Assembly (NCBI RefSeq): GCF_000204055.1 | Contig: NW_006768771.1 | Span: 933,766-997,765 of the forward strand | DNA length: 64,000 nucleotides | Direction of reading: 5' to 3' | Source of the DNA: Melampsora larici-populina 98AG31 | Lineage: Eukaryota > Basidiomycota > Pucciniomycetes > Pucciniales > Melampsoraceae | Shown: in pieces, positions 10,525 through 22,347 of the stretch | How the letters are laid out: every line of letters begins with the position of its first letter | Numbering within the stretch: the stretch's first letter is position 1 | Program-made: the position numbers and the translations under genes | The notes under the pieces: model-generated | Databases searched by the model: none | Told to the model about the DNA's origin: nothing | The model's input: only the letters and a program-made list of their open reading frames with translations

Positions 10525-13500
10525 CTAGCCTCGAGCTTTTGCTTTTGCTTTCCTGACATATTTTCTCTTTGGTTTCACTTCAGTTGATTGAACAGATTGA
10601 TTACCAGGAGGGTCAGTTGAAGTATTTGTATTTGCATGGCGTTTGATTGTGATCTTCAAAGACTTTTTGGTCTTCGAGTTTTCTTCCTCCTGCAACGGGA
10701 CAATTACCTCTTCTTTGATCATGGTCGGCTCGATGTGATTTGAGTTTTCAAGATGTTGCGTGGATGATGGTTCCGCGGCCCTTGTTGAGGCGTTGCCAAC
10801 AAATTTGTTGAAAGATTCATCATCTTCGAGTGAAGGTAGGCCTCCACCAATGGGGAATCGATTTGTAGGCAGTGAAAAAGGAATGTTCATATGTCGCTGA
10901 GGAAAAGTCTTCATCATAGCTCGTATAGACCGTGAGATGCTTGCAGTTTCGTGTTCAAAAGGAACTCTAGAATAACAAGCCCAGCTTGTGTGAGGCTCAC
11001 ACCCAGCGATACTTGTCACATCACGGTCAAGAAGCTGGGCCCTACCGCCATTTCGCGCCTCGTCGTAAAGCCAAACACCCAGGACACCTTCAACTGACCT
11101 AACCACCTTGCACCAATAGTGGCTAAATGCCCAAAATCCACGAGTCATCATCAAATACTCAACTCCTTCAATTTGAATCCGTGCTGGCCAGTTGGTTTCA
11201 CCCATGTACCGTGCTTGAACATTGGATGGCAATCCAACAACACCGTCTAGTAAAATATACAGGTGTAAAGGGGCTGAAGAAGTATCCGTGATGTGAATCT
11301 TGAAGTTCTCGTCTAGCATTGTAAGTGCACCTTGAACTTCTTCTTCTTGAGGAGGAATCAAAGCAGGGTGGCTGACCTCAACGTCCTTACTATCTTCTTC
11401 ATTTCCAGAGCTGAGTATCAGAATTGCATCATGCCTCTTTGGCTTCGGAGCTAGGGGGTGACAGTCCCGGCAAACAATTCCGCTGGGCCAGGTCAAACCC
11501 TGGGAAGCCCAAGCATTGAGCATTTGCCCCAAGTCACCGTATGAGAATCCGGTGTCACGAAATATCCTAGGCAGGATCATTAAACAAGCTCTAGAGGTAG
11601 TTGTATGTGTGCCATGGTTGACGTCGCGAGGGCACACCGTTGATCTTCGAAAAGGCACTTCAAATAGTGGCCTAAGGGAGTTGGTACCGGGTAGAAGCAG
11701 CTTTTCCATCAGGCCATCTGCTGACGCAAAGATGTCTGCGTCATAGGTACCATTGTTCGTCAATGCTCGAATTGATTTGTGGATTGTTCTCTGTCCTCGA
11801 GACATAACTTGGGCGAAGTCTTTGTTGGTGTCCAATTTGGCATTGCATCGAAAAGTGAGATGTCGATACACTTCATGAACTAGTCCCGTGCCATTGACCG
11901 AGGCAAATTGGCTCCAGAAAGGTCCAAAAAGGGCGTATAGACACTCCAGAGTTGAACTTTGCCAACATCGATTCCTTGTACCTTTTGTGACACCTTTAGT
12001 GTACAATTGGTAAGTTGACAAAGGCGCTCGATTAATATTCTGTGAGCCTGTAGGGCGGCCTGGCCCAGTCTTCTTTGCTGATTTCCCTTTTACCTTATTC
12101 TTTGAACCTAGCAAGGCTTCCGTCGTATCAGGTGGTCTGCCATCGTTGGTATCTTTCGCCGTGTAACGTCGTTTCGTAGGTTTGTCCATCCCCAAAGCCT
12201 CTACAACTTCCTCCCAATTTTTTTGCATTGAAGCGTAAGCAACTGAACATCCCTTTTCCAACTGACGATGATCCCGCTCTAAACTTTTGGAAAAGGCCAA
12301 CAGTTGAATGAATCCTTGCAGGATGGTGCATTTCCCATCACTGAAGGAATAGAATTGATATTATATCAAAAATAATATTGATCGAAAGAAATAATTGAAC
12401 AAATTAAAGAATATTCAACCATATGTCAGTGGTATTCATATAATGACCGTATTGAGTTCATTTGATGAATAAATAACTTGTACCTACCAGAGCATGTAAT
12501 ACACTCTGTGCATCGACTCTTGGCCGTTGGTCGTGGAAGGCAATCCGGGGCGCCTTTTTGGACCATCTTCTTGTACATCTTCGCGCTCGTCGTCACTGTC
12601 CTCGTGGAGTAAAGGTGGGTCGTCCTCTGGTATCCGCTTCCTTGCGGAACACAACATGGATTGGATGTCAGACATCTTCCACCAATCCACCCAATTTTTC
12701 GCACGCGGAAATTTAGTAAGTAATTTTTTAAATCTTTCGTCCAAGTCATCTTTGCCGGGCTCGTCTGGCGCTAACAAATCTTTACACATGAGTACCCATG
12801 TTTTCTGAAAAGTAAAAAAAAAACATCTGAGAGGTTGGATGGAAAAACTTAGGGGCAAAGGTGCAAATCAATAAATACTTACCTCCAGATCTGGCCGCAC
12901 TATTAAGTTGTTCTTCTTTATTCGAGTGACAGACTGTAAGAAGTGCTGCTCACATCCATGTAACCTTGTCAGTGCTACACTAGCCGTGTTCAAACCTGAC
13001 CCGGTTTCAAAAAACCCAGTTGACCCGGTGGACTTTTTGGCTGGAAGCTGTCAAGAACTGTCAATGGATACACAAAGTTACCACCAGAAAAGCAACTGGG
13101 TAACCGGGTTTTTGTGTCAACCGGGTTAGGTTTGAACGCGGCTACTGTACGAGACTTTGAAAACCTCCATATACGCTTCTAAAAATCCGTTCTTCTGAGC
13201 TAAGGAGAAATCGACCACCTGATCCAATAGCCTCTTCTTCTGAAGTTCCGATTTGGATGTGTCGTTGATAAGGTTGCACAGTGTTTTGAAGTGCGCCTTG
13301 TAGTGACCAGTTTCAAGACCGCCGATCCAAGTGAGAAGAACTGGAACCCAGCGTTCGATTCGACTATTGAACATTGAAGTAGACAAAAGGTATCCGTTGT
13401 GGAAGAACCTGTACGTGACGTCCGATAAAAGTCCTCCTTCGTAACACTCGCCGCTTTTATCTTTGTGAAGAAGTACTTCCTGCATCCAAGGGCTCTGAAA

Positions 13501-14516
13501 TGAAATATGACGATTTTCACGTAACATAGAACAAGATGGCAATAGCATATCATGTCTGATGTATTGATTTGAAGTCATATCAGTAAACATATTAATAATA
13601 ACTGGGATATAAGTTAAAAATTAAAGGTAAAAATTAATATAACCTACTTTTCCCAATGTTCAAAGGATAACATCCATTTATCAGCAGCTTCTGGGTCCAG
13701 CTTATCGGGCATGAGGTCATGTCTACGTAGTATATCTCGACGCAAATAACCTAGCCGGTCTATATTCGAAAAAGACTCGTGCACATCTGTCACAGACTTT
13801 ATGGGACGATTTCCGGTATGGGCTTGTCCGACCTAGTCAACGGATAGGTATATTGTGTAAGTATTAACGTAAATATTCGAATGTAAGATGTAACTATATA
13901 CCTTGAGACCAATAGGACCTCTTGAAGGGTCATTGACGACTATTTCCTCGAGCTTGGCCTTGGAAATAGGGTCGGCCTTTTTTGACTCTGGCCAGACATG
14001 GTGGTGAAAACCTTGATGACGTAGCAAACTCCAACCCCCCTGTTCAAAGTCACATCTACAACGTGCGCTACATTCCACATGCACTTGTAGCCCTTTGCAG
14101 TCAATTATGGGACATGGTTCACAACTACAAATAAGAATTGTTTGTTAGATAATATTCACGGGTCTAAAGGATGATGTATTCAACAAAAACTTACGAATTC
14201 AAAGCTTTTTCGATTGCTTTGTATCCAGTAGGAGGTGATCCAGAGAAGCGGCAGCTACTTTCGGAGCAGTGCATTACGCCTAGGCATTTATAACGATGGA
14301 TGATCCACTGTGGTGTGTTGATAGTATCCACCTTCATAGTGTGAGTCCATCCAACGAAATGGAAGTTCGTTATGTTGTCCTCGGGTTGTAACACAAATAC
14401 CGTGTTGCCGTTGGGATACTTCGGGTAACCTTGTTCATCAAGTACACACCCTTCATCGATAAATGTTTGGAAGCTTGCTTTGTTGATAGGCAGTTTAAGT
14501 TGTCGGTGGCTAAATT
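10525..14516 (-). pseudogene. MULE transposase fused to a USP-like peptidase, broken by a MITE
   Basis: Exons (minus): 14516-14195, 14124-13902, 13832-13648, 13555-12883, 12804-12488 and 12340-10525, phase-consistent once the MITE at 12983-13142 is ignored. Order of parts: a Cys/His zinc-binding region (GVMHCSESSC ... CPIIDC ... GWSLLRHQGFHHHVWP); a MULE DDE core with DVTYRFFHNGYLL (first D), LLDQVVDFSLAQ (second D) and a GC..HF block; the family's TTNGQESMHR signature; an AT-hook-like GPGRPTGS; and a C-terminal cysteine-protease fold. The latter has a USP Cys box (NRCWQSSTLECLYALFG, Cys about 12 codons from 12000) and His box (FSHYWCKVV ... GVWLYDEARNGG). The tail is basic. The real 5' exon and start codon were not found, and the MITE adds an in-frame stop, so I call it a pseudogene. 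Element ends are unclear because of the gap. Confidence 0.8.
12983..13142. mobile_element. 160-bp MITE inserted in the MULE transposase exon
   Basis: Terminal inverted repeats are about 24 bp, GCCGTGTTCAAACCTGACCC on the left and the complement of GGGTTAGGTTTGAACGCGGC on the right, flanked by a TA duplication (12981-12982 and 13143-13144). A TA target is typical of Tc1/mariner-type elements. The interior shares an ACTTTTTGGCTG word with the GAAGCCCGG MITEs, suggesting related families. It contains an in-frame stop for the surrounding exon. Confidence 0.88.
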
Positions 14517-14555
14517 CTGTGGTATTAAAATTACTAAATAACCCACTTATTTGGT

Positions 14556-14616
14556 AATTTTACACCAAACCGAATTTACACTGACTGACCCGGTGTAAAA
14601 CGCTTGGTGTAAAATT
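14556..14616. repeat. 61-bp imperfect palindrome at the 5' side of the MULE
   Basis: AATTTTACACCAA at 14556-14568 is repeated in perfect inversion at 14604-14616, with further GTGTAAA words between. It could be a short foldback element or part of the MULE terminal inverted repeat; the matching other end was not found before the gap. Confidence 0.6.
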
Positions 14617-15779
14617 CTCCCACCCGATTGTTAAAAAGATCTGCATATGCATTTCTTGGGAAAATTGAGTTGCATCAGTCCAACCCAACATCTCTAGAAA
14701 GAGAAGGCATTCTGGCTGATCTCAGTTGGGATTAATTTAAGGCACTCCATGATCGTCACATCTCCGCTATGTTTGATCCCATGCATCGATGACATCCACT
14801 TCCAAGCAAAGTTTCAAGTTAGAATTCAGAAGATAAGGATCCATACAGATGATATCAAATCAGAAACCTGTTGATTAGAGTACGCAAAAACAAAGTACAT
14901 ATGTAGAAAGCCGGATTTGTGCCCAATTTTCCAACTCGCACTTTTTGGCTGTAGCTCACCCGGTTTCCCAGTTTTTCAAGTACAGCCAACAAGTCCGATC
15001 TGGGAAACTGGGCACAAAACCGGGCTTCTACTTCGTGTCCCATAATGCAAACATGGTCCCGGTATCTTGCCCAGATTTCAAGAGTCCCAACTCAACTTTT
15101 TTGGGCTGAGCCTGGAATTAGGAGTCTGGTATTCTGGGAAAACAAAGGAAAAGAATTCTTGGTGTCCCATAATTGACCTGACTTGACTAATTCTACCTTT
15201 GAGGTGTACCAAGAACAATAACAAGGCGGCATGCCCAAAGGGGACTTACACCAAACCTTGTGATTCTTGGTGACAAAGACAATGGCCTTTTGGTGGTGTC
15301 AAAAGTTTCACAATCAAATGGTTTTATGCAATTGTGTTTTTGTGTGCTTGCACCTAACTTAACTAAGTCCCCTCCTAGTGTCCAGGGGAAAAACACAACA
15401 AACCCCGGAGGCACGGATGCTCGCACCATGTTAGATTTCTTCTCATTGTGCCACTTTATCCCAACTCAGGTTTTCTTTCTTCCTTTGGAAACATAAGTTG
15501 CTCTATTGCTCAAGAAGTGTACATTTGACTCTCTTGTAGTTTTGTCCTCCAAATTTGTTTGCTGCAGTGTGCTTGATGGCGTGTTTGTGTTTTGAAATTT
15601 CAAAACTGCTATTTATGTAACTCCTTGATATTTTGGCGGGGGTGCCAGATGAGGTTGTGGGTTAAATTGGACATATAATTCACTTTCACATGCCACACAA
15701 GAAATAGTTAGCATTTTGATCTTTGCAAGAGTTCTCCTCAAAGGCAATTTGGAAATAATCCAATTGCTAGATGGGGTGA
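14617..15779. other. Repeat-rich, no gene
   Basis: Contains one MITE (14906-15028, listed separately) and scattered fragments that echo it, such as AACTTTTTTGGGCTGAGCC near 15090. The reading frames at 15193-15496 overlap on both strands and show no recognisable protein. Confidence 0.5.
14906..15028. mobile_element. MITE, GAAGCCCGG family, copy 3
   Basis: The left end GAAAGCCGGATTTGTGCCCA and the right end, complement of TGGGCACAAAACCGGGCTTC, form a terminal inverted repeat of about 25 bp with few mismatches. TA flanks both sides (14904-14905, 15029-15030). This is the cleanest copy of the family seen at 9607 and 10034. Confidence 0.8.
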
Positions 15780-17400
15780 CCATGGAGGATGATTCCTAGG
15801 ATCAAGACATCAGATTTGAGAGCTTCTTCTAGGTATGAAATTAATCAAACATTTGTGGCATGGTACATTGGGAACAGAGGGTTGGCTTGCAAAGTACATG
15901 CATCAATTATGTCTTGAACTGTCTTCTGCAGCTGACATACTCTCAGATAGCCAGGGATCCAGTTGGAGGATCTTGCTCAAAGAGCTTTGTCAGCATTTGA
16001 AATTCTTATAAAGTTGAAACTCAGCTGATGAGCAAAAAATAGGAACATATGAGAGAATCAATAATGAATTCAAACATGACTTACTCAAAGCACCTAATGT
16101 CCTACCTGCTTCCATTGGTCAGGAGGGATTTGGACTGTGTTGACAATACCACAAGGTTGAGAATTATCAGGATCACTAGGTCCCAGCTCAGAAGGTTTTT
16201 GCTTGATATTTTTCCCTTTGGCAAGGTCTTTCTGGTTATCTTCAAGCATTTTATCAATGGCATGAAACAATGGCATCATCACTGTAAAATAAAATAAATG
16301 AATGTTTACATACCTCTTGAGTGTTGTGTAACTTGTCCCAGCATTGAACCTTGATATTTTGTCAAATCCATACCCTGGAATTGCTCAAGGGAAATTAATG
16401 TCCATGCTTTTGCAAGTAGCATCAAAGACTTGCGAAATTTGAGATGAACTGCTCATCTTGTGAGCAATTTCATTGAACTGATGATATCAATCAAGAGAAA
16501 AAACCCAAAAATGATAAGGTTTAAATGATGCAAAAAGGAAGATATAGTCATAGATGATAAAAACAACATACTTGAAGGGTCAATGAGTAAATTGCATTGG
16601 ATTTTGTTCCAAATTTTTGCAGGCATAAGAGGTCCATGAGTTCCATCATCAGAGGCCCATGGGTTCCATCAATATGTCTGTACCAATCATCAAGAGAGAC
16701 TCACAGCCAACAAAGATGCCTTGGATTGAAAAATCCGAGGCATCTATGTTGGGGGTGACTTCTTGTACAAGTATATCACTAGTTTCCATCTCATCTACTG
16801 ATTTTTCTTCATTGTCATTGTTCTTGCTTTTTGAAGTTTCATCTTCTGATACAAAAATCTTCAAGAATGGATGACTTGATAAGTGGAGGGGGTGGGGAGT
16901 GCATTCTGAGTGCTTGGAATCCTGTTTTAACTATCAAGGCAATGTCTATGCATTGTAATCAATCAGTACTCTTGTCCAACTCAAGGTTTTCATAGTTCTC
17001 CAATGTCATCTTTGGTAGTCTTGCTTACATTGGGCAAGCACAGAAATTCTTATTTCCACCTGAATCATGAGTCTGTGAAACCATGCATCATTCACAATTC
17101 CCAAAACAATATTAGCTGAGCGTTGATAATATCTGTATGAAAAAAAACTCTTTGAATAAAGCTTGTGTTTAACAAGCACATTGATCAGCAGCTTGGCAAG
17201 CCACTTGCCCTTATGATGAAATACAGTCATCTTCATGAATAGGTGATGGGTGACAAACTTCCATTTGCTACTGACACAAATGACTAAGGCTGATATGAAT
17301 CCATGTCAAGTGTGAGGTGAAGTCCATGCATCCAGAATAAAATGATGTTTGATTTTTTCAACACAAACCTGAGCCTGAGGGGACAGTGTTCTGCGTTAGA
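15780..17400 (-). pseudogene. Decayed hAT transposase
   Basis: The minus strand around 17390-17000 translates to recognisable hAT text: CVEKIKHHFILDAWTSPHT, a stop, then SSKWKFVTHHLFMKMTVFHH and KGKWLAKLLINVLVKH. These match the hAT D.WTSP block, the W.. vhl block and the hhkGk.la.. block. Further on come an acidic linker (16860-16700) and, at 16282-16094, MMPLFHAIDKMLED. Stops and frame changes are frequent, so it is a dead copy. The sequence is more AT-rich than the intact hAT elements elsewhere in the window. Ends were not defined. Confidence 0.6.
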
Positions 17401-20400
17401 AACTTCAAGCTACATGCTGGCCTACACCAAGAACAAGATATACTGACCTGTTCAGGCTCAGAGACAACAAACAAGAAAGACAAAATAGAGAAAAACTATC
17501 AGACTCAACATCAACTAACAAAAATGAAACACTCAAGCAGAAAAGATCTACCTGTGAGCTCAAAGGAAAGGTTGAGTGGCACATGGTACAGGGTAAGTTT
17601 AACAGACAATAAATTGATGTTCTTAAAATGTAACCCAGGAAAAAGACAATAGTAGAAATGATCAGTGAATTTGAAATAATGAGAAAGATGTTTATGATGA
17701 TGAATGACTTACTGATTCCTTTTGTGTCCTCTTTTTGACACAAAAAGAAACAGAAAAGAGAAAGTGCGAGAAACCAATACAAAAGAGATCCAGAAATTTT
17801 TCTCTATCCCTTGAATTAACACCTAAAAGGTTTACCCCTTGATTCATCAATACCAAAAGAGACAGACCTTTCCCAAAGGTGGAAGTTAACCATCCCAATG
17901 CCTGTACATACCTTAAGCATCAACACCCCACTAAGTAATGATCTTTGACCACCTTACACAACACTACCACAACACCTTTACCCTGAACAAGATCCTTAAA
18001 ATAGTCCTTGTTATTTTCATATCCCTTTTATCAGGATCCTTGGAATCCTTGAGCTTCTTGGATCCCTGGACTTTAGCATGCTCATCCTCAGAGTCTTGAG
18101 GTAAGTCCACTATGATTCTCTTCCTCTTTGAAGCTCACAGTGAGGTATACAACTGTGGCACACAATACAACATTGATCAATTAGATAGACATCAGAACAA
18201 GCAGAAAGATTATCCAAAATTGTACTTACCTTATTTGGATTTTGGCAGTCTTTGAGTGTTATTATTTAGATCTTAGCACATTTTGTCTTCTGAGTTACTA
18301 GTTGTAAAACATTGACATCAGACTCAGACTCAGACTTGGCTTGCTTGTCTTTCAAATGATATGTAGACTGGTAAGACTTTTTACACTTCTGATGTGGTTT
18401 GTTAACCTTGGGCCCCAAAATTTACTGGTGGCTCCAACTCTGAGGCAACCTTGCTGTGGAAGTGGACCCCATTTCAAGAGTCTGATAGGGGTATAATCAT
18501 TGAAGAATCACAGCAAATCAGTGAAGATTGATTGCTTTGATGTAGACCTGGGTATGTGTGTGAAGTGGAAATGAATTCAAGACCAGCATTGGAGATTTTA
18601 CAAGATATAGGTGACATCTTGGAGCAAGACTCTGAGTGGGGCTATTTGGCAGGAATTAAAAGACAAATTGGAGGAATTAAAAAACAGCAAAATTGTCAGC
18701 TCAGTTCTCAGCCTACTGTGTTTTATAAGGACTGGGATCAAACTAACCAGAACATTGAACAAGTCAAATACCCAAGCAATTGTTTATGTAAAGGTGCTAA
18801 GAGAGGCTTTGCCCAAGGTTATACAATACCTTGTTCAGTTGCATAGTACCTTCTCTTCAGAATAGCCATTGGCAGTATGATCACTTTGTGTTTGTTAGAG
18901 CATTGATTCAACCTTCCCAAAGCCTGTTTCTGTGCTTTACCAAGACCATAAACCCCTCACACAACTTTTTGGTTGTGCTGCTGAGCTCAACAGCCTACTT
19001 AGCCTAACATCAGGCTTGGCGGCCCAAGAGCACAGCACTTCAGCCTTTCAGCGCTTTTTAGAGGGCCATGAAAGCCCGGGCCCAGGCATGGCCTGCTGGC
19101 CCCAGACCTGGGTCCAGGCCTTAGTCTTGAGTCTCAGGATGCCATAATTTCAGAAAAGACTAATGCTGTTATGCTCCCAAAGTATCTGAAAGCTGAAGAA
19201 CTGGGGATGGCAGAGGCAAGTACATAGGAGTGATATAACACAGGTGGTGTCATTGGAAGTGTCACAAAGAACAATATGTAGAGGGTTTATGGTAAAATGT
19301 TCATCAGTGCAGCAGATATGATGCCTGTAAATGGTTTTGCCAAGTTTGTCTAAAGTAACTGGAACACATCTGATGTGCGTGTCAGCCACAGCCTGGCTAT
19401 GTCAAATCTTACTAACCAAGGAGAAAGGGATGTCCTCACCGCTATCCATGAACCCAAAGGACAATATCAAGGATTTAGCACACATATTGCAAAAGATCTT
19501 CAGATGAATGATCATAAGGACACATGATCTTCATTGGGGGATCATTTTCCTTCCATATTGCTCAACTTTTTGAAAAGGAAAAACTCAATAAAACCAAAAC
19601 TATGAGTTTTGCACAGGAGGTTTTTTTTGATCAAATAAATCAACCATTGTTGGAAGGGCTGTAAGCTGTGGAGCAGGTGCAGGAGGGTGCAGGCCTGAGT
19701 GAAATGGCTGGTGAAAGTTTACACCTGTACAAGAACCGTGACAGGTTGCTGATACAATTCTATTGAAATGCCTGATTGTCAGAGCCTTCACAAAATATCA
19801 ATCTCAGGGCTGTTCTGAAGGCCACTCTTTCCTGCTATCTGCCTCCAAAAAATCAGAATTACCCAAAGCTTGAGGAAGAAATGAAGCACTCTCATATGAA
19901 GAGTGAGAGATATATCGGATGATTTGTTGGATTTTTGAAAGACTGCTCTATAAAGAATTCCTATTGTTTCTCCTGCTTGGCTTTGACTTGAGTGTAACAT
20001 AAGATCAGGATGTTGATGCATTGAGGTTCTCTGAAGCCTTTGAAAAGGACAGATCCACTCTAGTTATTGAGTTGGGCAGCTATTGTTGCACCATTTGAGT
20101 TTCTCGAGAGCGATGAGTCATTTGATTAAGTGGCCGGATTGTAGGGGGGTACGTTTTTAGTCTGGGAAGACTTCGCGTTCAAGATGTCGCACTGTTATTG
20201 CATCGATGGCGTCATCGAGCTTTGTAATCGAGGAAATGGATGATTTGAAAGAAATTTCTTTAAATGGCATACCATCATCACGCTCAATCAATTACCATAG
20301 ATAGTAAGTTGCATTCACCCTTGACTGTTGTCCATCGTCTAAAAGGTTTCTGATTCTATCTTTTCAACTTGAATTCATTTGCAGTGCACTTTGAAAACGA

Positions 20401-20403
20401 CCG
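17401..20403. other. Gene-free stretch, probably decayed transposon sequence
   Basis: I found no supportable gene. Frames at 17386-17898, 18556-18865 and 19600-20021 are low-complexity or broken. A GC-rich patch at 19010-19120 full of GGCC/CCGGG palindromes stands out from the AT-rich surroundings. The last 300 bases serve as upstream region of the gene at 20404. Confidence 0.45.
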
Positions 20404-22347
20404 ATGATGAACTTGACTCGATTCCCATTAGGAAAGCAATTTAACATATTCCATTCAAAAAGACCCATCAATCGTCCTGCATTGACTGAGTTTTATCATC
20501 ATCGATCGTTTTCTCAACAAACGATCTTACAAAATTCGAAATCATCAAATATTATCAAATCATTCGAATCTGATAAAGTATCATTTCCATGTATAGATCA
20601 AATCGAAGAAAGATCTAAAACATTACTCGATCATCAAAGAAATAAACAAAAAGATCAATCGAACAGGAATTTATCAAATCAAAACTTAGGATCCAATTTA
20701 AATCAACAATCTAGTTCTTCTTCCATAGGTCCAGAACCAATTTATTCAAACTTATCATCTTCTTCTTCAAAATCAGATTACAAAACATTTAATTATACTA
20801 AGACATTCGAATTAGATTACGGACAAAGTTTACCCGAGTTTACCTTAACATATGAAACATGGGGAAATTTATCAAAATCAAAAGATAATGTGATCTTACT
20901 ACACACAGGTTTATCGGCCAACAGTCATGCTAAAAGTCATCCATCAAATCCAAAATCAATAGGTTGGTGGGAAAACTTTATAGGTTATGGATCAAAGTAT
21001 CCTATAGATTTAAACAAATATTATTTAATATGTGTAAATGTATTAGGATCTTGTTTTGGTTCGACAGGTCCTTCTTCAATCAATCCTAAAACCAAGTCAG
21101 CTTATGCTACTAATTTTCCTATTATTACTATCTTTGATATCGTTAGAACTCAATTTAAATTATTGGATGAGTTGGGTATCGAAAAGGTTTTTGCTAGTGT
21201 AGGTAGTAGTATGGGTGGTATGCAATCTATTGCTGCTACTTGGTTGTTTCCTGAAAGGGTTGGAAAATTGATTTCGATTAGTGGGTGTGGTAGGAGTGCT
21301 CCTTCTAGTATTGCTTTAAGATATGCTCAAAGATCTGGTGAGTTGAAAAACAAAATACTTTATTTCTTAAACGAAACGCTTCATAGTATCATACTGACTA
21401 AATTGTTCAATATGTTTGGAATGGATTTTACGAAAAAAAGTTTTAATGTCTGATCCGAATTGGAACAGAGGATTTTATTATGATAAGATTCCACCACATG
21501 TAGGAATGAAATTAGCAAGACAAATTGCAACCATCACATATAGATCAGGTCCAGAATGGGAACAAAGATTTGGTAGAAAACGTCAAGATTTAAAACCTCC
21601 TAATCAATCACCACAGAAACAACAAAAAGTAAAAGGATTGAATCCACCTGTACTTTGTCCTGACTTTTTAATTGAAAAGTATTTAGATCATCAAGGTGAA
21701 CAATTCTGTTTAAAATATGATGCAAATAGTCTAATTTACCTTTCGTAAGTTTTTTTAATTATACTTCTTTTTTCGGAAAATATGTTGATGAGGTGTTGTT
21801 GTTGTTCTGTAGGAAAGCAATGGATTTGTTTGATATGACCACAGAAGGAATAAAAGAACTAACAACTTTCAGAAACCAACAAGATTTACCACCGTTAATC
21901 CCAGAACCAACACTGAACACGACAAATCCAAATCCAAATCCGTCTCCAATTACAACTACAACTACGACTACAAAATACAAATCATATGTTTCTTCACTTC
22001 CAATAAACCATCTAAACATAGTCAATTCCTTATCAAATACATTCCAAAAATTAAATTCACATCCGATCTTGATCTTAGGCATCCAATCTGATTTATTATT
22101 TCCAATTAATCAACAACGTGAATTAGCTGAATCTTTTAGATTGATTGGAAATCAAAATGTAAGTTATTATGAATTAGATTCACCTTTTGGTCATGATACT
22201 TTTTTGATCGATCTTACTGGTGTAGGTGGTGGTAAGTAAATTCTTCTTTATTTTATTGACTCTATTTCTTCTGATTGATGTTAACTTTTTTTACCTTTCT
22301 TTTTTTTGGAAATTTCCTTTTTAGCTATTCGTGGATTCCTTTCTTGA
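20404..22347 (+). CDS. Homoserine/serine O-acetyltransferase, MetX alpha/beta-hydrolase family
   Basis: Exons 20404-21337, 21441-21744, 21813-22231 and 22325-22347 join in phase to 559 aa. The enzyme family transfers acetyl from acetyl-CoA to the hydroxyl of homoserine or serine, feeding methionine or cysteine synthesis. Visible motifs: [22 protein letters not shown] (oxyanion region), [17 protein letters not shown], nucleophile elbow GSSMGGMQS (Ser near residue 269), [10 protein letters not shown], the Asp region [10 protein letters not shown] and the His region GHDTFL. The GWWENFIG and CFGSTGPSS wording is closer to fungal mitochondrial serine acetyltransferases (Cys2 type) than to yeast Met2, so substrate is uncertain. 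The N-terminus is basic and acid-poor, fitting a mitochondrial presequence, and is followed by a long Asn/Ser/Gln-rich spacer (about residues 40-130). A second low-complexity insert lies in exon 3. Start is the first of two adjacent ATGs. Confidence 0.92.

Noticed and set aside
12527..12808. Plus frame opposite the MULE
   Set aside because: Antisense shadow of a well-supported transposase exon.
18556..18865. Two overlapping plus frames of about 90 aa
   Set aside because: Overlapping frames in low-complexity sequence; no recognisable protein.
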